A stretch of DNA of 64,000 nt, taken from positions 4,880,501-4,944,500 of the forward strand of contig NZ_CP100604.1 of the NCBI RefSeq assembly GCF_031202265.1, written 5' to 3'. A model generated the notes under the pieces. It was given only the letters and a program-made list of their open reading frames with translations, searched no databases and had not been told where the DNA came from. How positions within the stretch are numbered: the first letter of the stretch is position 1; the number at the start of each line of letters is the position of its first letter. The translations under genes and the position numbers were made by a program. This DNA is from Bradyrhizobium sp. Ash2021. GTDB taxonomy: Bacteria > Pseudomonadota > Alphaproteobacteria > Rhizobiales > Xanthobacteraceae. Shown one piece after another: positions 42,396 through 50,022 of this stretch.

Positions 42396-43379
42396 ATGCG
42401 ACGGCGTGAATTTATCGGCCTTGTGAGCGGTGCGGCGGCGTGGCCCCTTGCTGCGCGCGGGCAGCAGCCGGCTTCGCGGGCTATCGGCGTTCTGGGATTT
42501 GGATCGGTGGAAGGCGCGCGGACAGGTTTTGTCCCGACCCAGCGCCGCTTGGCCGAAATGGGTTATGTCGAAGGCCGAAACCTCACGATCGAATATCGCG
42601 GGGCTAACGCCCGTGAGGACCGGCTGGCCGAATTGGCCGCGGAACTCGTTCAGCGCCGCGTGGATGCCATCATCGTCTTTGCAGGCCAATCCATCGTTGC
42701 CGCCAAGGCCGCCACCACATCCATTCCAATCCTCTTCTTTACCGGGTTCGATCCCGTCCAGAGTGGATTCGTCGCAAGCCTCAACCGGCCTGGCGGCAAT
42801 GCCACTGGGATTTCAGTTCTCAACACCGAACTGCTGGCCAAGCGTCTACAGGTGCTATGCGAACTGATGCCGTTGGCAAAGTCCATTGCATTCCTCTACA
42901 GCCCAACAAGCCTCGTCGCCGGGGGCGACTCCATCAGCAACGAGCTGGCATCGGCGGCCGAAGCTCTCGCTGTCAAGCTATCGCCCGTGGAAGCGCGGCA
43001 TGCCGATGATTTTGAAGCAGCTTTCGCCACAATGGCGAACGCGCGACCGGATGCGGTGCTCGTTTCGGCCGACGCATTGATGTTCCAAAATCGCGCAACG
43101 CTTGTCGGCTTGGCCGCCCGACACATGCTGCCTGCGGCCTATCCAATCCGGGAATTCGTCGCAGGCGGCGGATTGATGAGTTACGGAACGAATTATTCGG
43201 AAGCATACCGTCAGGTGGGCGACTATGTTGGTCGTGTTCTGAACGGTGAGAAGCCGGAGAACCTGCCCGTGCAGCGGGTCACAAAGCTCGAGTTCGCCAT
43301 CAACACCACAACGGCAAAGGCGCTCGGCCTCATCGTAACGCCGTCGCTGCTCGCCCGCGCCGATGAGGTGATCGAATAG
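42396..43379 (+). CDS. ABC-type substrate-binding protein, PF04392 type (orphan), paralog 3
   Basis: This starts at MRRREFIGLVSGAAAWPLAARGQQ, a canonical Tat-like signal of this family (327 residues). Landmarks: AIGVLGFGSVEGARTGFV, GYVEGRNLTIEYRGANAREDRLAELAAELV, GFVASLNRPGGNATGISVLNTELLAKRLQ and SLLARADEVIE. No transporter partner is adjacent. Like its two neighbours it may scavenge a ligand for a distant permease, or act as a sensor. Confidence 0.88.
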   Translation: MRRREFIGLVSGAAAWPLAARGQQPASRAIGVLGFGSVEGARTGFVPTQRRLAEMGYVEGRNLTIEYRGANAREDRLAELAAELVQRRVDAIIVFAGQSIVAAKAATTSIPILFFTGFDPVQSGFVASLNRPGGNATGISVLNTELLAKRLQVLCELMPLAKSIAFLYSPTSLVAGGDSISNELASAAEALAVKLSPVEARHADDFEAAFATMANARPDAVLVSADALMFQNRATLVGLAARHMLPAAYPIREFVAGGGLMSYGTNYSEAYRQVGDYVGRVLNGEKPENLPVQRVTKLEFAINTTTAKALGLIVTPSLLARADEVIE

Positions 43380-43404
43380 ACTGTTAAATTGCTGCGAGGC
43401 GTGG

Positions 43405-43470
43405 GTCGGCTCTTGGCACGAAACGGACCTGCCGAGCACCATGGGTGATGTCCGTTCTTGAGGGCAGACG
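43405..43470 (+). repeat. Dispersed intergenic repeat, copy 8 (partial)
   Basis: GGCTCTTGGCACGAAACGGACC, then GATGTCCGTTCTTGAGGGCA and GACGTCAGAAGT. The distal TTGACCC part is missing. Confidence 0.6.
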
Positions 43471-43668
43471 TCAGAAGTCTCTTTCCATCTAGCTTTGGCT
43501 GCCTTCTTGGCAATCTCCGACCGCTTCTTGGCCGTCATCCAGCCGCCCGCGCCTTCTGGGACTAGACGCGCGAAAGCCACCCCGAGGGCTTGGCAATCGT
43601 CGCGGGTCAGGGGCGGCTCGGCGGGGAACAGCCGATCGGTAGAACGGTCAAGCCGCTTCTCGGAACCG
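43471..43668 (-). pseudogene. Gene remnant cut by the IS1182 element
   Basis: The minus strand reads SGSEKRLDRSTDRLFPAEPPLTRDDCQALGVAFARLVPEGAGGWMTAKKRSEIAKKAAKARWKE in one frame starting at the IS edge. The C-terminal RSEIAKKAAKARWK motif is familiar from small DNA-binding or hypothetical Bradyrhizobium proteins. The N-terminus is missing and the frame continues into the repeat. Confidence 0.45.
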
Positions 43669-43672
43669 CTAG

Positions 43673-45125
43673 GAGCCTGTCCGAATAGTGGCTGTTCAAT
43701 TCTGAGCGAGTCTGATTCAACCTTGGGCGATGAGCAAGTATTTTCGCCCCTGGAATATCGATCAGACGCTGCTTCTGCCGCCGAATGTGCAGGACTTCGT
43801 GCCGAAAGGCCATGTCTCGCGGTTTATCGTTGAACTGGTGCGGGAGAGCCTCGATCTCAAGGAGATCACGGGCAGCTATGTGAGCGGGCTCGGGCAGCCG
43901 CCGTTCGACCCGCGCATGATGGTGGCGCTTGTGCTGCACGGCTATGCGAGTGGGCTGTATTCATCGCGGCGGATCGCGAAGGCCTGCCGCGAACGGAATG
44001 ATTTTGTAATGATTGTCGCGCTCGATCCGCCGGATTTTCGCACGATCAGCGACTTCCGCAAGCGGCATTTGAAGGCGCTCGGCGCACTGTTCCTGCAGGT
44101 TCTGAAGTTGTGCGAGACGGCAGGGCTGGTCAAACTCGGCCATGTCGCGCTTGATGGCACGAAGATCAAAGCGAACGCGTCGAAACATAAAGCGATGAGT
44201 TATGAGCGCATGAAGAAACGCGAGGCGGAATTGAAAGCCGAGGTCGCTCGCATGCTGGCGGCCGCTGAGGCGGCGGATGCTCAGGAGGACGAGACTTTCG
44301 GCAAAGACAAACGCGGCGACGAGCTGCCGGATTGGGCTGGCGACAAGGAGAAGCGGCTGGCGAAGATCCAGCAGGCGATGGCGGCGCTGGAGGCCGACGC
44401 CAGGCTGGCCGCGGAGGAAGAGCGTCGCATCGAGGCCGAAAAGGAACAGCAGCGCCAAGCCGAAGGCCGCAAGAAGCCGGGCAAACCGGCGGCGCCGGCA
44501 TCGGACCAGCCTGATCCCAAGTCGCAACGCAACTTCACCGATCCGGAAAGCCGCATCATGAAGTCGAAGGATGGCTTCGTTCAGGCCTATAATGCACAGG
44601 CCGCCGTCGACGCAGGCGCCCAGATCATTGTCGCGCACGAACTGACGCAGTGCGGCAACGATCAGGGCCAGCTGGTGCCCCTGATCGAGGCCATCGAGAA
44701 CAATCTCGGCCGCACGCCGGAGCAGGCCTCAGCGGACTCCGGCTACTGCAGCGAATCCAATCTCGAAGCGCTCGAAGCACATCGCGTTGACGGCTATGTC
44801 GCGCCTGGACGCGCCAAGCACCCGACAGCCGCGAACGGAAAAATCGGCGGACCGCTGACCCAACGGATGCGAAAGAAGATCGACGATGGCGGCTTCGAAA
44901 CGCCCTACCGATTGAGAAAGCAAGTGGTCGAACCGGTCTTCGGACAGATCAAACAGGCGCGCGGCTTCCGCCAGTTCCTGTTGCGGGGTGTCGAAAAAGT
45001 GCGTGCCGAGTGGGCCATGATCTGCTCCGCCCACAACCTCCTGAAGCTGTTCACCCTCGCAAAGGCTGCCTGAGCCGGCTAACATGCCAATAAATGCCCG
45101 TCGCAGCACCTATCTGGACGGACTC
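43673..45125 (+). mobile_element. IS1182-family element, complete, CTAG duplication
   Basis: The element is 1453 bp. Imperfect inverted ends (GAGCCTGTCCGAATAG at left; the right end read inward is GAGTCCGTCCAGATAG) are flanked by CTAG at 43669-43672 and 45126-45129. One intact transposase gene. CTAG is a usual palindromic target for this family. Confidence 0.85.
43730..45073 (+). CDS. IS1182-family transposase
   Basis: The protein has 447 residues. The N-terminal DUF772-type domain (FRPWNIDQTLLLPPNVQDFVPKGHVSRFIVELV...PFDPRMMVALVLHGYASGLYSSRRI) is followed by the first catalytic Asp in HVALDGTKIKANASKHKAMSYERM. A long charged coiled-coil insert rich in Ala/Glu/Lys follows, then the second domain with YNAQAAVDAGAQIIVAHELTQCGNDQGQL, ADSGYCSESN and the Glu in VVEPVFGQIKQARGFRQF. 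Complete and apparently functional. Confidence 0.95.
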   Translation: MSKYFRPWNIDQTLLLPPNVQDFVPKGHVSRFIVELVRESLDLKEITGSYVSGLGQPPFDPRMMVALVLHGYASGLYSSRRIAKACRERNDFVMIVALDPPDFRTISDFRKRHLKALGALFLQVLKLCETAGLVKLGHVALDGTKIKANASKHKAMSYERMKKREAELKAEVARMLAAAEAADAQEDETFGKDKRGDELPDWAGDKEKRLAKIQQAMAALEADARLAAEEERRIEAEKEQQRQAEGRKKPGKPAAPASDQPDPKSQRNFTDPESRIMKSKDGFVQAYNAQAAVDAGAQIIVAHELTQCGNDQGQLVPLIEAIENNLGRTPEQASADSGYCSESNLEALEAHRVDGYVAPGRAKHPTAANGKIGGPLTQRMRKKIDDGGFETPYRLRKQVVEPVFGQIKQARGFRQFLLRGVEKVRAEWAMICSAHNLLKLFTLAKAA

Positions 45126-45224
45126 CTAGATCAACAGACGATCTGTTACCTTTTGAACAGACCGGCCCAAAATGAGATCCTAGGCTGCCATCATTGCCGT
45201 TTCCTTAGATGTATTCTGCGCCCC

Positions 45225-45252
45225 GCCCGGCAGTCACGACTGCCGGGCTTTT
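45225..45252 (+). terminator. Rho-independent terminator
   Basis: GCCCGGCAGT and ACTGCCGGGC pair perfectly around CACG, followed by TTTTGC. The gene it once served is not visible; the IS1182 element lies just upstream. Confidence 0.75.
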
Positions 45253-45323
45253 GCTTAGTGGCCTATTTCGCAGAGCGGAACAGTAACCAATCGTTAATAA
45301 CGACGGCGCACGATCACGGCGTC

Positions 45324-45458
45324 ATGCTCAAAGGTGCCGCCATAGCCGCACTGGCGCTGACAATTGTTAGTCAGATAGACCAGTATTTTTGTAACGGCCG
45401 CTACACGGACGTTGCCTTCGCCATGGCGCGCCAAATCCGCCATAGCTTCGGCGTGTAA
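45324..45458 (+). CDS. Small conserved protein (44 aa)
   Basis: MLKGAAIAALALTIVSQIDQYFCNGRYTDVAFAMARQIRHSFGV has one hydrophobic helix, a single Cys and a basic C-terminal helix. A terminator-like hairpin follows the stop at once (45459). I recall it as a frequent small Bradyrhizobium peptide of unknown function. The longer frame starting at 45084 is not supported. Confidence 0.5.
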   Translation: MLKGAAIAALALTIVSQIDQYFCNGRYTDVAFAMARQIRHSFGV

Positions 45459-45485
45459 GGTCGCCTCAGTTGGCGGCCTCTTTCA
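45459..45485 (+). terminator. Probable terminator after the 44-aa gene
   Basis: GGTCGCC and GGCGGCC form a short stem with one G-T pair around TCAGTT, followed by TCTTTC. The same hairpin style occurs at 37645 and 38438. Confidence 0.55.
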
Positions 45486-46035
45486 TTGATCGCGCTTCAG
45501 CTTGCGCTTGCCCCAGTGCGGGTCCTTCCGCGACTTGTCGAAAACCTTCTCGCCGGGCGGATACAGCGCCAGCATCATTCCGATCTGGGCGAGCATGGGA
45601 TCGCCGTTGCCGTTGACCACCACCAGCAGCGCTTGCGTTGCGGTCTGCCATGGCTCCGTCTTCTGCACGGCCGCCGGTAGGGCCTGGATCTATTCGCCGG
45701 CATCTTTGAGCGTCACCAGCTTCCGGCCGTCGGGCAGGGGGATCGGGTCGAAGAAACGACGCTGCCAACCGGTCTCGGGCAAACAGCTCGGCGCCCGCCG
45801 GTGTGAACTTCACGTAAACGCCGCTCTCGTGGCGCCAAAGCCAGCCCTTGGCGATGGCAACCTGCAGGCCTGCGCCATACTCACACGGGCTGCCTCCGGC
45901 CTTCAGGAAGGGGGCGTTGATGATCTCAATGGGTATTCGGCCGTCCATGTAGCTCTCGGCGGCGTGCGCAATCTCGACCAGCTTGCGCGCGGCTGCTTCA
46001 GGTTCGGCGAACGGTCTGTCAGTGGCGTATTGCAT
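45466..46035 (-). CDS. Conserved hypothetical protein with out-of-frame C-terminal run-on
   Basis: I start this at MQYATDRPFAEPEAAARKLVEIAHAAESYMDGRIPIEIINAPFL. The genuine protein is about 80-90 residues, ending near YVKFTPAGAELFARDR. I recall such proteins as common in Bradyrhizobium. The frame then continues through the next gene in the wrong frame (Arg/Ala-rich nonsense) to 45466, so the natural stop codon seems to have been lost. The function is unknown. The downstream partner is itself broken. Confidence 0.55.
   Translation of the reverse strand: MQYATDRPFAEPEAAARKLVEIAHAAESYMDGRIPIEIINAPFLKAGGSPCEYGAGLQVAIAKGWLWRHESGVYVKFTPAGAELFARDRLAASFLRPDPPARRPEAGDAQRCRRIDPGPTGGRAEDGAMADRNASAAGGGQRQRRSHARPDRNDAGAVSARREGFRQVAEGPALGQAQAEARSMKEAAN
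45483..45782 (-). pseudogene. Conserved hypothetical protein with an in-frame stop
   Basis: The frame LPETGWQRRFFDPIPLPDGRKLVTLKDAGE is followed by TAG and then IQALPAAVQKTEPWQTATQALLVVVNGNGDPMLAQIGMMLALY...HWGKRKLKRD. I recall intact relatives with a Tyr (TAC) where the TAG lies. This is a single nonsense change, and the start is also not evident. It overlaps the upstream gene, as in related genomes. Confidence 0.6.
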
Positions 46036-46174
46036 TGGCCCTATGTACGCGGTGAGGTGGGGAACGTGTAGCAGATTCAGCGGCGTTGCTGCTTTTCCGC
46101 TTCGAGCCGACCGTCTCTGCATCAGCTGTGGTGCTAACCAGCGCGCAAAGTAAGACTATGACGATAGTCTTCAT
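46019..46174 (-). CDS. Possible small exported peptide (51 aa)
   Basis: MKTIVIVLLCALVSTTADA is a good signal peptide, followed by a Ser/Lys/Arg-rich 32-residue tail that looks truncated. GGAGAG precedes the ATG. It overlaps the next gene start by 17 bases. It may be a real peptide or the start of a lost gene. Confidence 0.35.
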   Translation of the reverse strand: MKTIVIVLLCALVSTTADAETVGSKRKSSNAAESATRSPPHRVHRANAIRH

Positions 46175-46283
46175 GGCTCTCCGCAAGGCTACCACGGACC
46201 ATTCAAGTAATTCTGCTTCGAACAAATCCGAAAGGAGCGTGTTGCCCCATGTTGTGTGGAGCAGCCCTCATGAGAAGGGCCGC

Positions 46284-46484
46284 TTATGGTTCGATCAGCT
46301 TTAAAGAAGTCATGGGAAAGACGCCGTGCTCCTGTTTCCATGGGGCCTTGTCCTGGATGAACCAATCGCACCAAGCGCTCATGTAGTCGTCCATTTGACC
46401 TTGGCCAACTTCACTAACCGTCATAAGCGGGCCGCCAGATTTCAGTTGAACTACGCTTCCGACTTTTATTTGTTGATCGGCCAT
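46284..46484 (-). CDS. YodC-like DUF2158 protein (66 aa)
   Basis: MADQQIKVGSVVQLKSGGPLMTVSEVG is the DUF2158 signature (G-D/S-x-V-x-L-K-S-G-G-P-x-M-T-V). The C-terminal part WCDWFIQDKAPWKQEHGVFPMTSLKLIEP gives the usual C-x-W-F and E...F motifs. It is a small SH3-like cytosolic protein of unknown function, often near prophage or stress genes. Its ATG overlaps the stop of the PLD-like gene (TAATG), so the two are coupled. Confidence 0.82.
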   Translation of the reverse strand: MADQQIKVGSVVQLKSGGPLMTVSEVGQGQMDDYMSAWCDWFIQDKAPWKQEHGVFPMTSLKLIEP

Positions 46485-47215
46485 TAAACCAGCACTCCTG
46501 CAGTGGTCCAGATTTGCTCATAGGCCGTGATCTTCAGCGCTGCGATATCGTTTGCGCGTACAATTTCTGCAGGCGACCGCTTTGCGAGATCCTTTAGGGA
46601 TTGAGTGATGGTCCATGCCTCCTTGCCATCAACCAGTATTACGCGATCGTGCAGCCCCCGCGCTGGCGTCAATCGCACCTGCAAACTGCGGTTAGGATAC
46701 TGTGCCTTCCACCTTTTTGCGGCAGGCTCGAGCGACTGTTTCGCTGTGGCTTGGTCTGAGAGCAACCGGAGCGTCACCGTCTCAGGCACCGCGCCGCCAA
46801 ATTCTAGCAGGACCGAGTCGTCCATGTAAGGATCCACAACCAGCAAATCGAATTGGGCCTGTGAGAACACTTTCGCTAAGGCGGCATACGCATCGAAGCT
46901 GCCACCGACAGGGATAAATGCACCTTGCGCTCCTGCAGGTGCCGCCAACTCTGCCTTGGCCAGCGCTCGATAGAGCGCCATCATCAAATCCTGAAATCCG
47001 GACTGGCGCATTGTCGATTGAGCGAGCGTCGCCCTCGCAGCAGCAAACTCAGCCTGAATAAGCATGTCACCGCAAACCGCGATTAGAGCTTCGGCTCTGC
47101 CGAGCCAGGTCAACTGATCTGCCGATAGGTTCGAAATCCCAGCAAACGAAGGACACTCCTCAATGATCCGTCCGATGCGACGGTAGAGCTCTTCTGGAGG
47201 GAATTTAGACACCAT
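46484..47215 (-). CDS. Phospholipase-D-like protein (single, variant HKD motif)
   Basis: I start this at MVSKFPPEELYRRIG (243 residues); an extra 18 codons are open upstream. The N-terminal half is helical with no known domain. The C-terminal half contains QFDLLVVDPYMDDSVLLEF and VRLTPARGLHDRVILVDGKEAWTITQSLKDLAKRSPAEIVR. This is the H-x-[K/R]-x4-D pattern of PLD-type nucleases, with Arg in place of Lys. One such half-site would need dimerisation for activity. Proteins of this layout are found in defence islands, but no specific system is recognised. Coupled to a DUF2158 gene. Confidence 0.6.
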   Translation of the reverse strand: MVSKFPPEELYRRIGRIIEECPSFAGISNLSADQLTWLGRAEALIAVCGDMLIQAEFAAARATLAQSTMRQSGFQDLMMALYRALAKAELAAPAGAQGAFIPVGGSFDAYAALAKVFSQAQFDLLVVDPYMDDSVLLEFGGAVPETVTLRLLSDQATAKQSLEPAAKRWKAQYPNRSLQVRLTPARGLHDRVILVDGKEAWTITQSLKDLAKRSPAEIVRANDIAALKITAYEQIWTTAGVLV

Positions 47216-47572
47216 GCGGATGCATTCTCTTCTGCGAATCGTGCTTGCCAACGGTGACATACTGACCACGGATCTACCGCAGATTGCCGGGCTTCTCCCG
47301 GCTATTCACAGGGCAACGAACCAGGCTTGATTCACTTGGGCGGAGGCTTGCCGGCTGCTGCCCGCGAGAATCTTGAGCAGCAGTTCTAACGACATCCTGC
47401 CGTCAGGTCGACCCTTCCCTGAAGTGTTTCGATATAGTCTGCAATGGCTGATCCAGTGCGGTCGGCGGCGAGCTTGGGGAAGAGGAGCAGTGCCACCATT
47501 CCTACGGATCGTGAGTTGGACTTTGGCTGTGATTGATGAAGTGGGGTTCGGTCATTGGCACTGGTTCTCAAG
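47216..47572. other. Stretch with no convincing gene
   Basis: Frames on both strands lack starts or domains. It holds the promoter of the PLD-like gene and the end of the MltR-like gene. A short hairpin GCCGGG-CTTCT-CCCGGC occurs near 47290. Confidence 0.45.
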
Positions 47573-48163
47573 CTAAGGCATTGGCTTGGGTTGACTGAAC
47601 GCAAAATAACCTGGAGGTAAATGCACTTCCGATACGGGAAGGACGCCATAAAACGCCCAGACGCCCAGGTTGTGAGTGACAATCTCGCAGTGGTGGAGAA
47701 ATCGGTCGCGGCTGCCTGCGGGGACGGGCTTTGCGTCAGCGCCGACGGCATGAGGTAGTTTTAGCGGCAGCGGCTTAAACAATTGGATCGACGCAGCAAT
47801 CTCTTTGGTCTCGAATGTAACGGGAATATGGGCGTGGGCGAACGTATTACGAAGCAGGCGAAGCAAGTCCAAATTATATTTAGTGTCGGGACCGTATATC
47901 TGCAGAACTTCGCCCATCATGATGCGCTGGCTAAACGTTTCTAGTGGACCTCCCAGCTTGTCGAACTCTTCTCTCTTGGCTTCGCCAATCCTTAGCCGTT
48001 GGTAGAGCGCAGCTGATAGGGCTACGTCCGCGTTCGTGACCGCAAGAAGCGCGGCGCCCCGATCATTTGACTCATTGTGCAGTTGTTTGGTGAACTCTGC
48101 GATATCTTCGACACTGCCTTGTTTTCTGGACAGCATTCGCAGGTCTTTGAGAATGGACATCAA
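47573..48163 (-). CDS. MltR-family protein
   Basis: The protein has 196 residues. NDRGAALLAVTNADVALSAALYQRL, FDKLGGPLETFSQRIMMGEVLQIYG and LDLLRLLRNTFAHAHIPVTFET match the mannitol-repressor (MltR/YggD) domain: all-helical, with the R-N-x-F-A-H motif shared with HEPN/DUF4145-like proteins. It lacks an obvious DNA-binding domain. It is ATGA-coupled to an ATP-binding Schlafen-like gene. That pairing is unlike a mannitol operon and suggests a two-component accessory system. The R-x4-H HEPN RNase motif could be represented by RNTFAH, which is speculative. Confidence 0.6.
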   Translation of the reverse strand: MMSILKDLRMLSRKQGSVEDIAEFTKQLHNESNDRGAALLAVTNADVALSAALYQRLRIGEAKREEFDKLGGPLETFSQRIMMGEVLQIYGPDTKYNLDLLRLLRNTFAHAHIPVTFETKEIAASIQLFKPLPLKLPHAVGADAKPVPAGSRDRFLHHCEIVTHNLGVWAFYGVLPVSEVHLPPGYFAFSQPKPMP

Positions 48164-49029
48164 GCGGTCCTAACGAAGTGACTATTCGGATCGTGCAGGG
48201 TCAAAATTCCGCCATCGGAATGAAATGCCCACTTCTCGTGTTTTGAAACACCGGGCGCTCGCACGTCTGTTTCCAAGTAGATTATCGAGCTGTGGAGCAG
48301 CGAGGAATGGAATTGCAGCGGCATTTGTCCAAAATGGCTCTCGTGATTAGCACCCTGGAAAATTGGTAAGCCTGGTGGAGACGATAGCGTCCAGCGGTAG
48401 ATCCTGAATTTACGACCTAGCGGGTCTTTAGCGGCGCCCGCTTGTGTAAATTGGGTTGAGAAAGGCACCTGCAAAATATCATCCACGAACACCTCGACTA
48501 TCGTGTGATAAGCCGGGGTGGGAGATTTGTTGCTGACCGTCACGCCGAGCAATACTGGCTTCGACAATTCCTGATGAGGGGGAAACTCAAGTTGGCACTT
48601 TTTTCCCTGAGGCAGAGATAGCGTCACATCGAGATTGGGAGTCGTCGAGCGACGCATGATGTCGCGGATTTCGTAGTCATGCATCGGTACCGACTGGAAA
48701 TTGAACCGCTTGTAGTATTTCCCATCGGGAGCCTGATGAGGCCCGATTTGGGATTGCTGGACGGTAATCACATAACCGAACTTGCCAGTTTCCATATCGA
48801 TGCGCTCGATACGAACGCTATCCATCCGCGGTTGGACCTTGGAGTTCAATATCTGCTCGATCCATTCTTTCGTGATTTTGGGGTCAACAACGCCATCATC
48901 GACCTTTGACGGCTTGCCGGCCGCCTTGTCTTCCTCGATGCCGTAGATCAATTGACCTCCAGCAGAGTTCGTCAGAGCGCTTACGTCCTTGCACAACTCC
49001 TCGGGTTTGCCGCTGTCGCGGGCCAGAGA
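48160..49029 (-). pseudogene. AlbA_2/Schlafen-like ATP-binding protein, N-terminus replaced by an IS fragment
   Basis: From the IS boundary at 49029 the frame reads SLARDSGKPEELCKDVSALTNSAGGQLIYGIEEDKAAGKPSKVDD, then VQPRMDSVRIERI and GKYYKRFNFQSVPMHDYEIRDIMRR. This is the AlbA_2 (AAA_4, Schlafen-type) domain, missing its first ~30 residues including the L-E-F-K motif. The C-terminal half (LDVTLSLPQGKKCQLEFPPHQELSKPVLLGVTVSNKSPTPAYHTIVEVFVDD) is a beta-sandwich with no family call. Internal starts exist (MCKDVSAL at 48996) but would lack part of the fold. It is coupled to the MltR-like gene downstream. Confidence 0.7.
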
Positions 49030-49287
49030 GAGCTATGGCCCAAAGTTGGTGACGGCGTGAATCGGGAAGGCGGCATATCGTGGGGGTGTTCAACGCCTCC
49101 ACTTCTCCACCAAAGGAGCGATATGCCGTGTCTAAGGATACCGTCGTAAAACTGATTCAGCCAGGAACTTTCAGCGACCAACTCACCGACATTTTGCGCG
49201 ATGGGGCGCGTGCCCTTCTCGCCCAGGCGGTGGAGGCCGAGGTCGCCGGGTTTCTTTCCAAGCATGCCGATTTGAAGACCGAGGATG
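49030..49287 (+). mobile_element. IS256-family element, left-end fragment (same variant as copy 1)
   Basis: It carries the terminal inverted repeat (49030-49056) and the first ~70 codons of the transposase, identical in protein to the copy at 20794-22125 as far as ADLKTED. The identity stops at 49287 and the rest of the element is missing. It truncates the Schlafen-like gene. Confidence 0.85.
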
Positions 49288-49634
49288 ACCTGCATCAGGC
49301 AAGAGATCCTAGCGTTGCCAGCGGTCTCGTTGTGGCGCATTCGGATCTGATTACGGCGTGGACAAAGCGTATACAAAATGACAACCCGGCCGCCAGCCTT
49401 GAAAATGAAACGCTAGAGGACTTGCTCAACGCCTTTATTCCGAAACACGGAGAGTGGATGAGTGACAAAGACCTAACCGTCATTCAGAAGTTCAAAGCTG
49501 AGATTGTTCGTCTCAATGACGACTGCGAGAAGACGGGCGGTTACACAACAGAGGCTTCCACCTATTACGATCGGTATGCCGGAGATCACAACGTCGATAA
49601 AGCCGAACAGTTGAGAAACGAAGCCTTGCAGTAA
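49288..49634 (+). pseudogene. C-terminal gene fragment fused to the IS256 transposase start
   Basis: The transposase frame continues without a stop into LHQARDPSVASGLVVAHSDLITAWTKRIQNDNPAASLENETLEDLLNAF...GGYTTEASTYYDRYAGDHNVDKAEQLRNEALQ. The segment is protein-like and mostly helical. It is an unknown gene that lost its start. The chimera could in principle be translated from the IS start signals. Confidence 0.5.
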
Positions 49635-49635
49635 G

Positions 49636-49770
49636 ATCACTCGACCGCCGCTTCCTGGTGCCAGGCTTCTTCCAAGGCGTTGGCCTCACGCAATCCATCG
49701 AACCACCTGTTCACCAACTCGGCGGAGCTGAATTGCTTCGCATACCCACGATATCGGTGAAGCGATCACG
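49636..49770 (-). pseudogene. C-terminal fragment of an unknown protein
   Basis: The minus strand reads YAKQFSSAELVNRWFDGLREANALEEAWHQEAAVE and stops at 49636. The composition is protein-like and no start is present. I cannot name it. Confidence 0.3.
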
Positions 49771-50022
49771 ATGGCGGACCGGGTTCTAGTGCTGCGTGCG
49801 CGGCCGGCAACGGTGCGGGCTCTGCATGGGTGGAACCCCAGCTAGGCAGGTGGAACTACCGTCTGCCGTAGCTTTTGACCGTAGTTTCTGGCAATTGCGA
49901 TTGCCTCGTTTCCTGAAAGCCAAATGATTGCGTAGCTTTACTGGTGAAGCTGAGGAGGATGGCTGCTCCGCAGTCCCGCGCACTTTGATGGCAGAACGAA
50001 ATCGGGAAAACCGCCTCGACAC
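49771..50022. other. Short gene-free stretch
   Basis: I see no gene. It includes GCCGTAGCTTTTGACCGTAG, which resembles GTGGCTTTCGACCGTAGCTT at 38152, so a second minor repeat type may exist. Confidence 0.35.
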
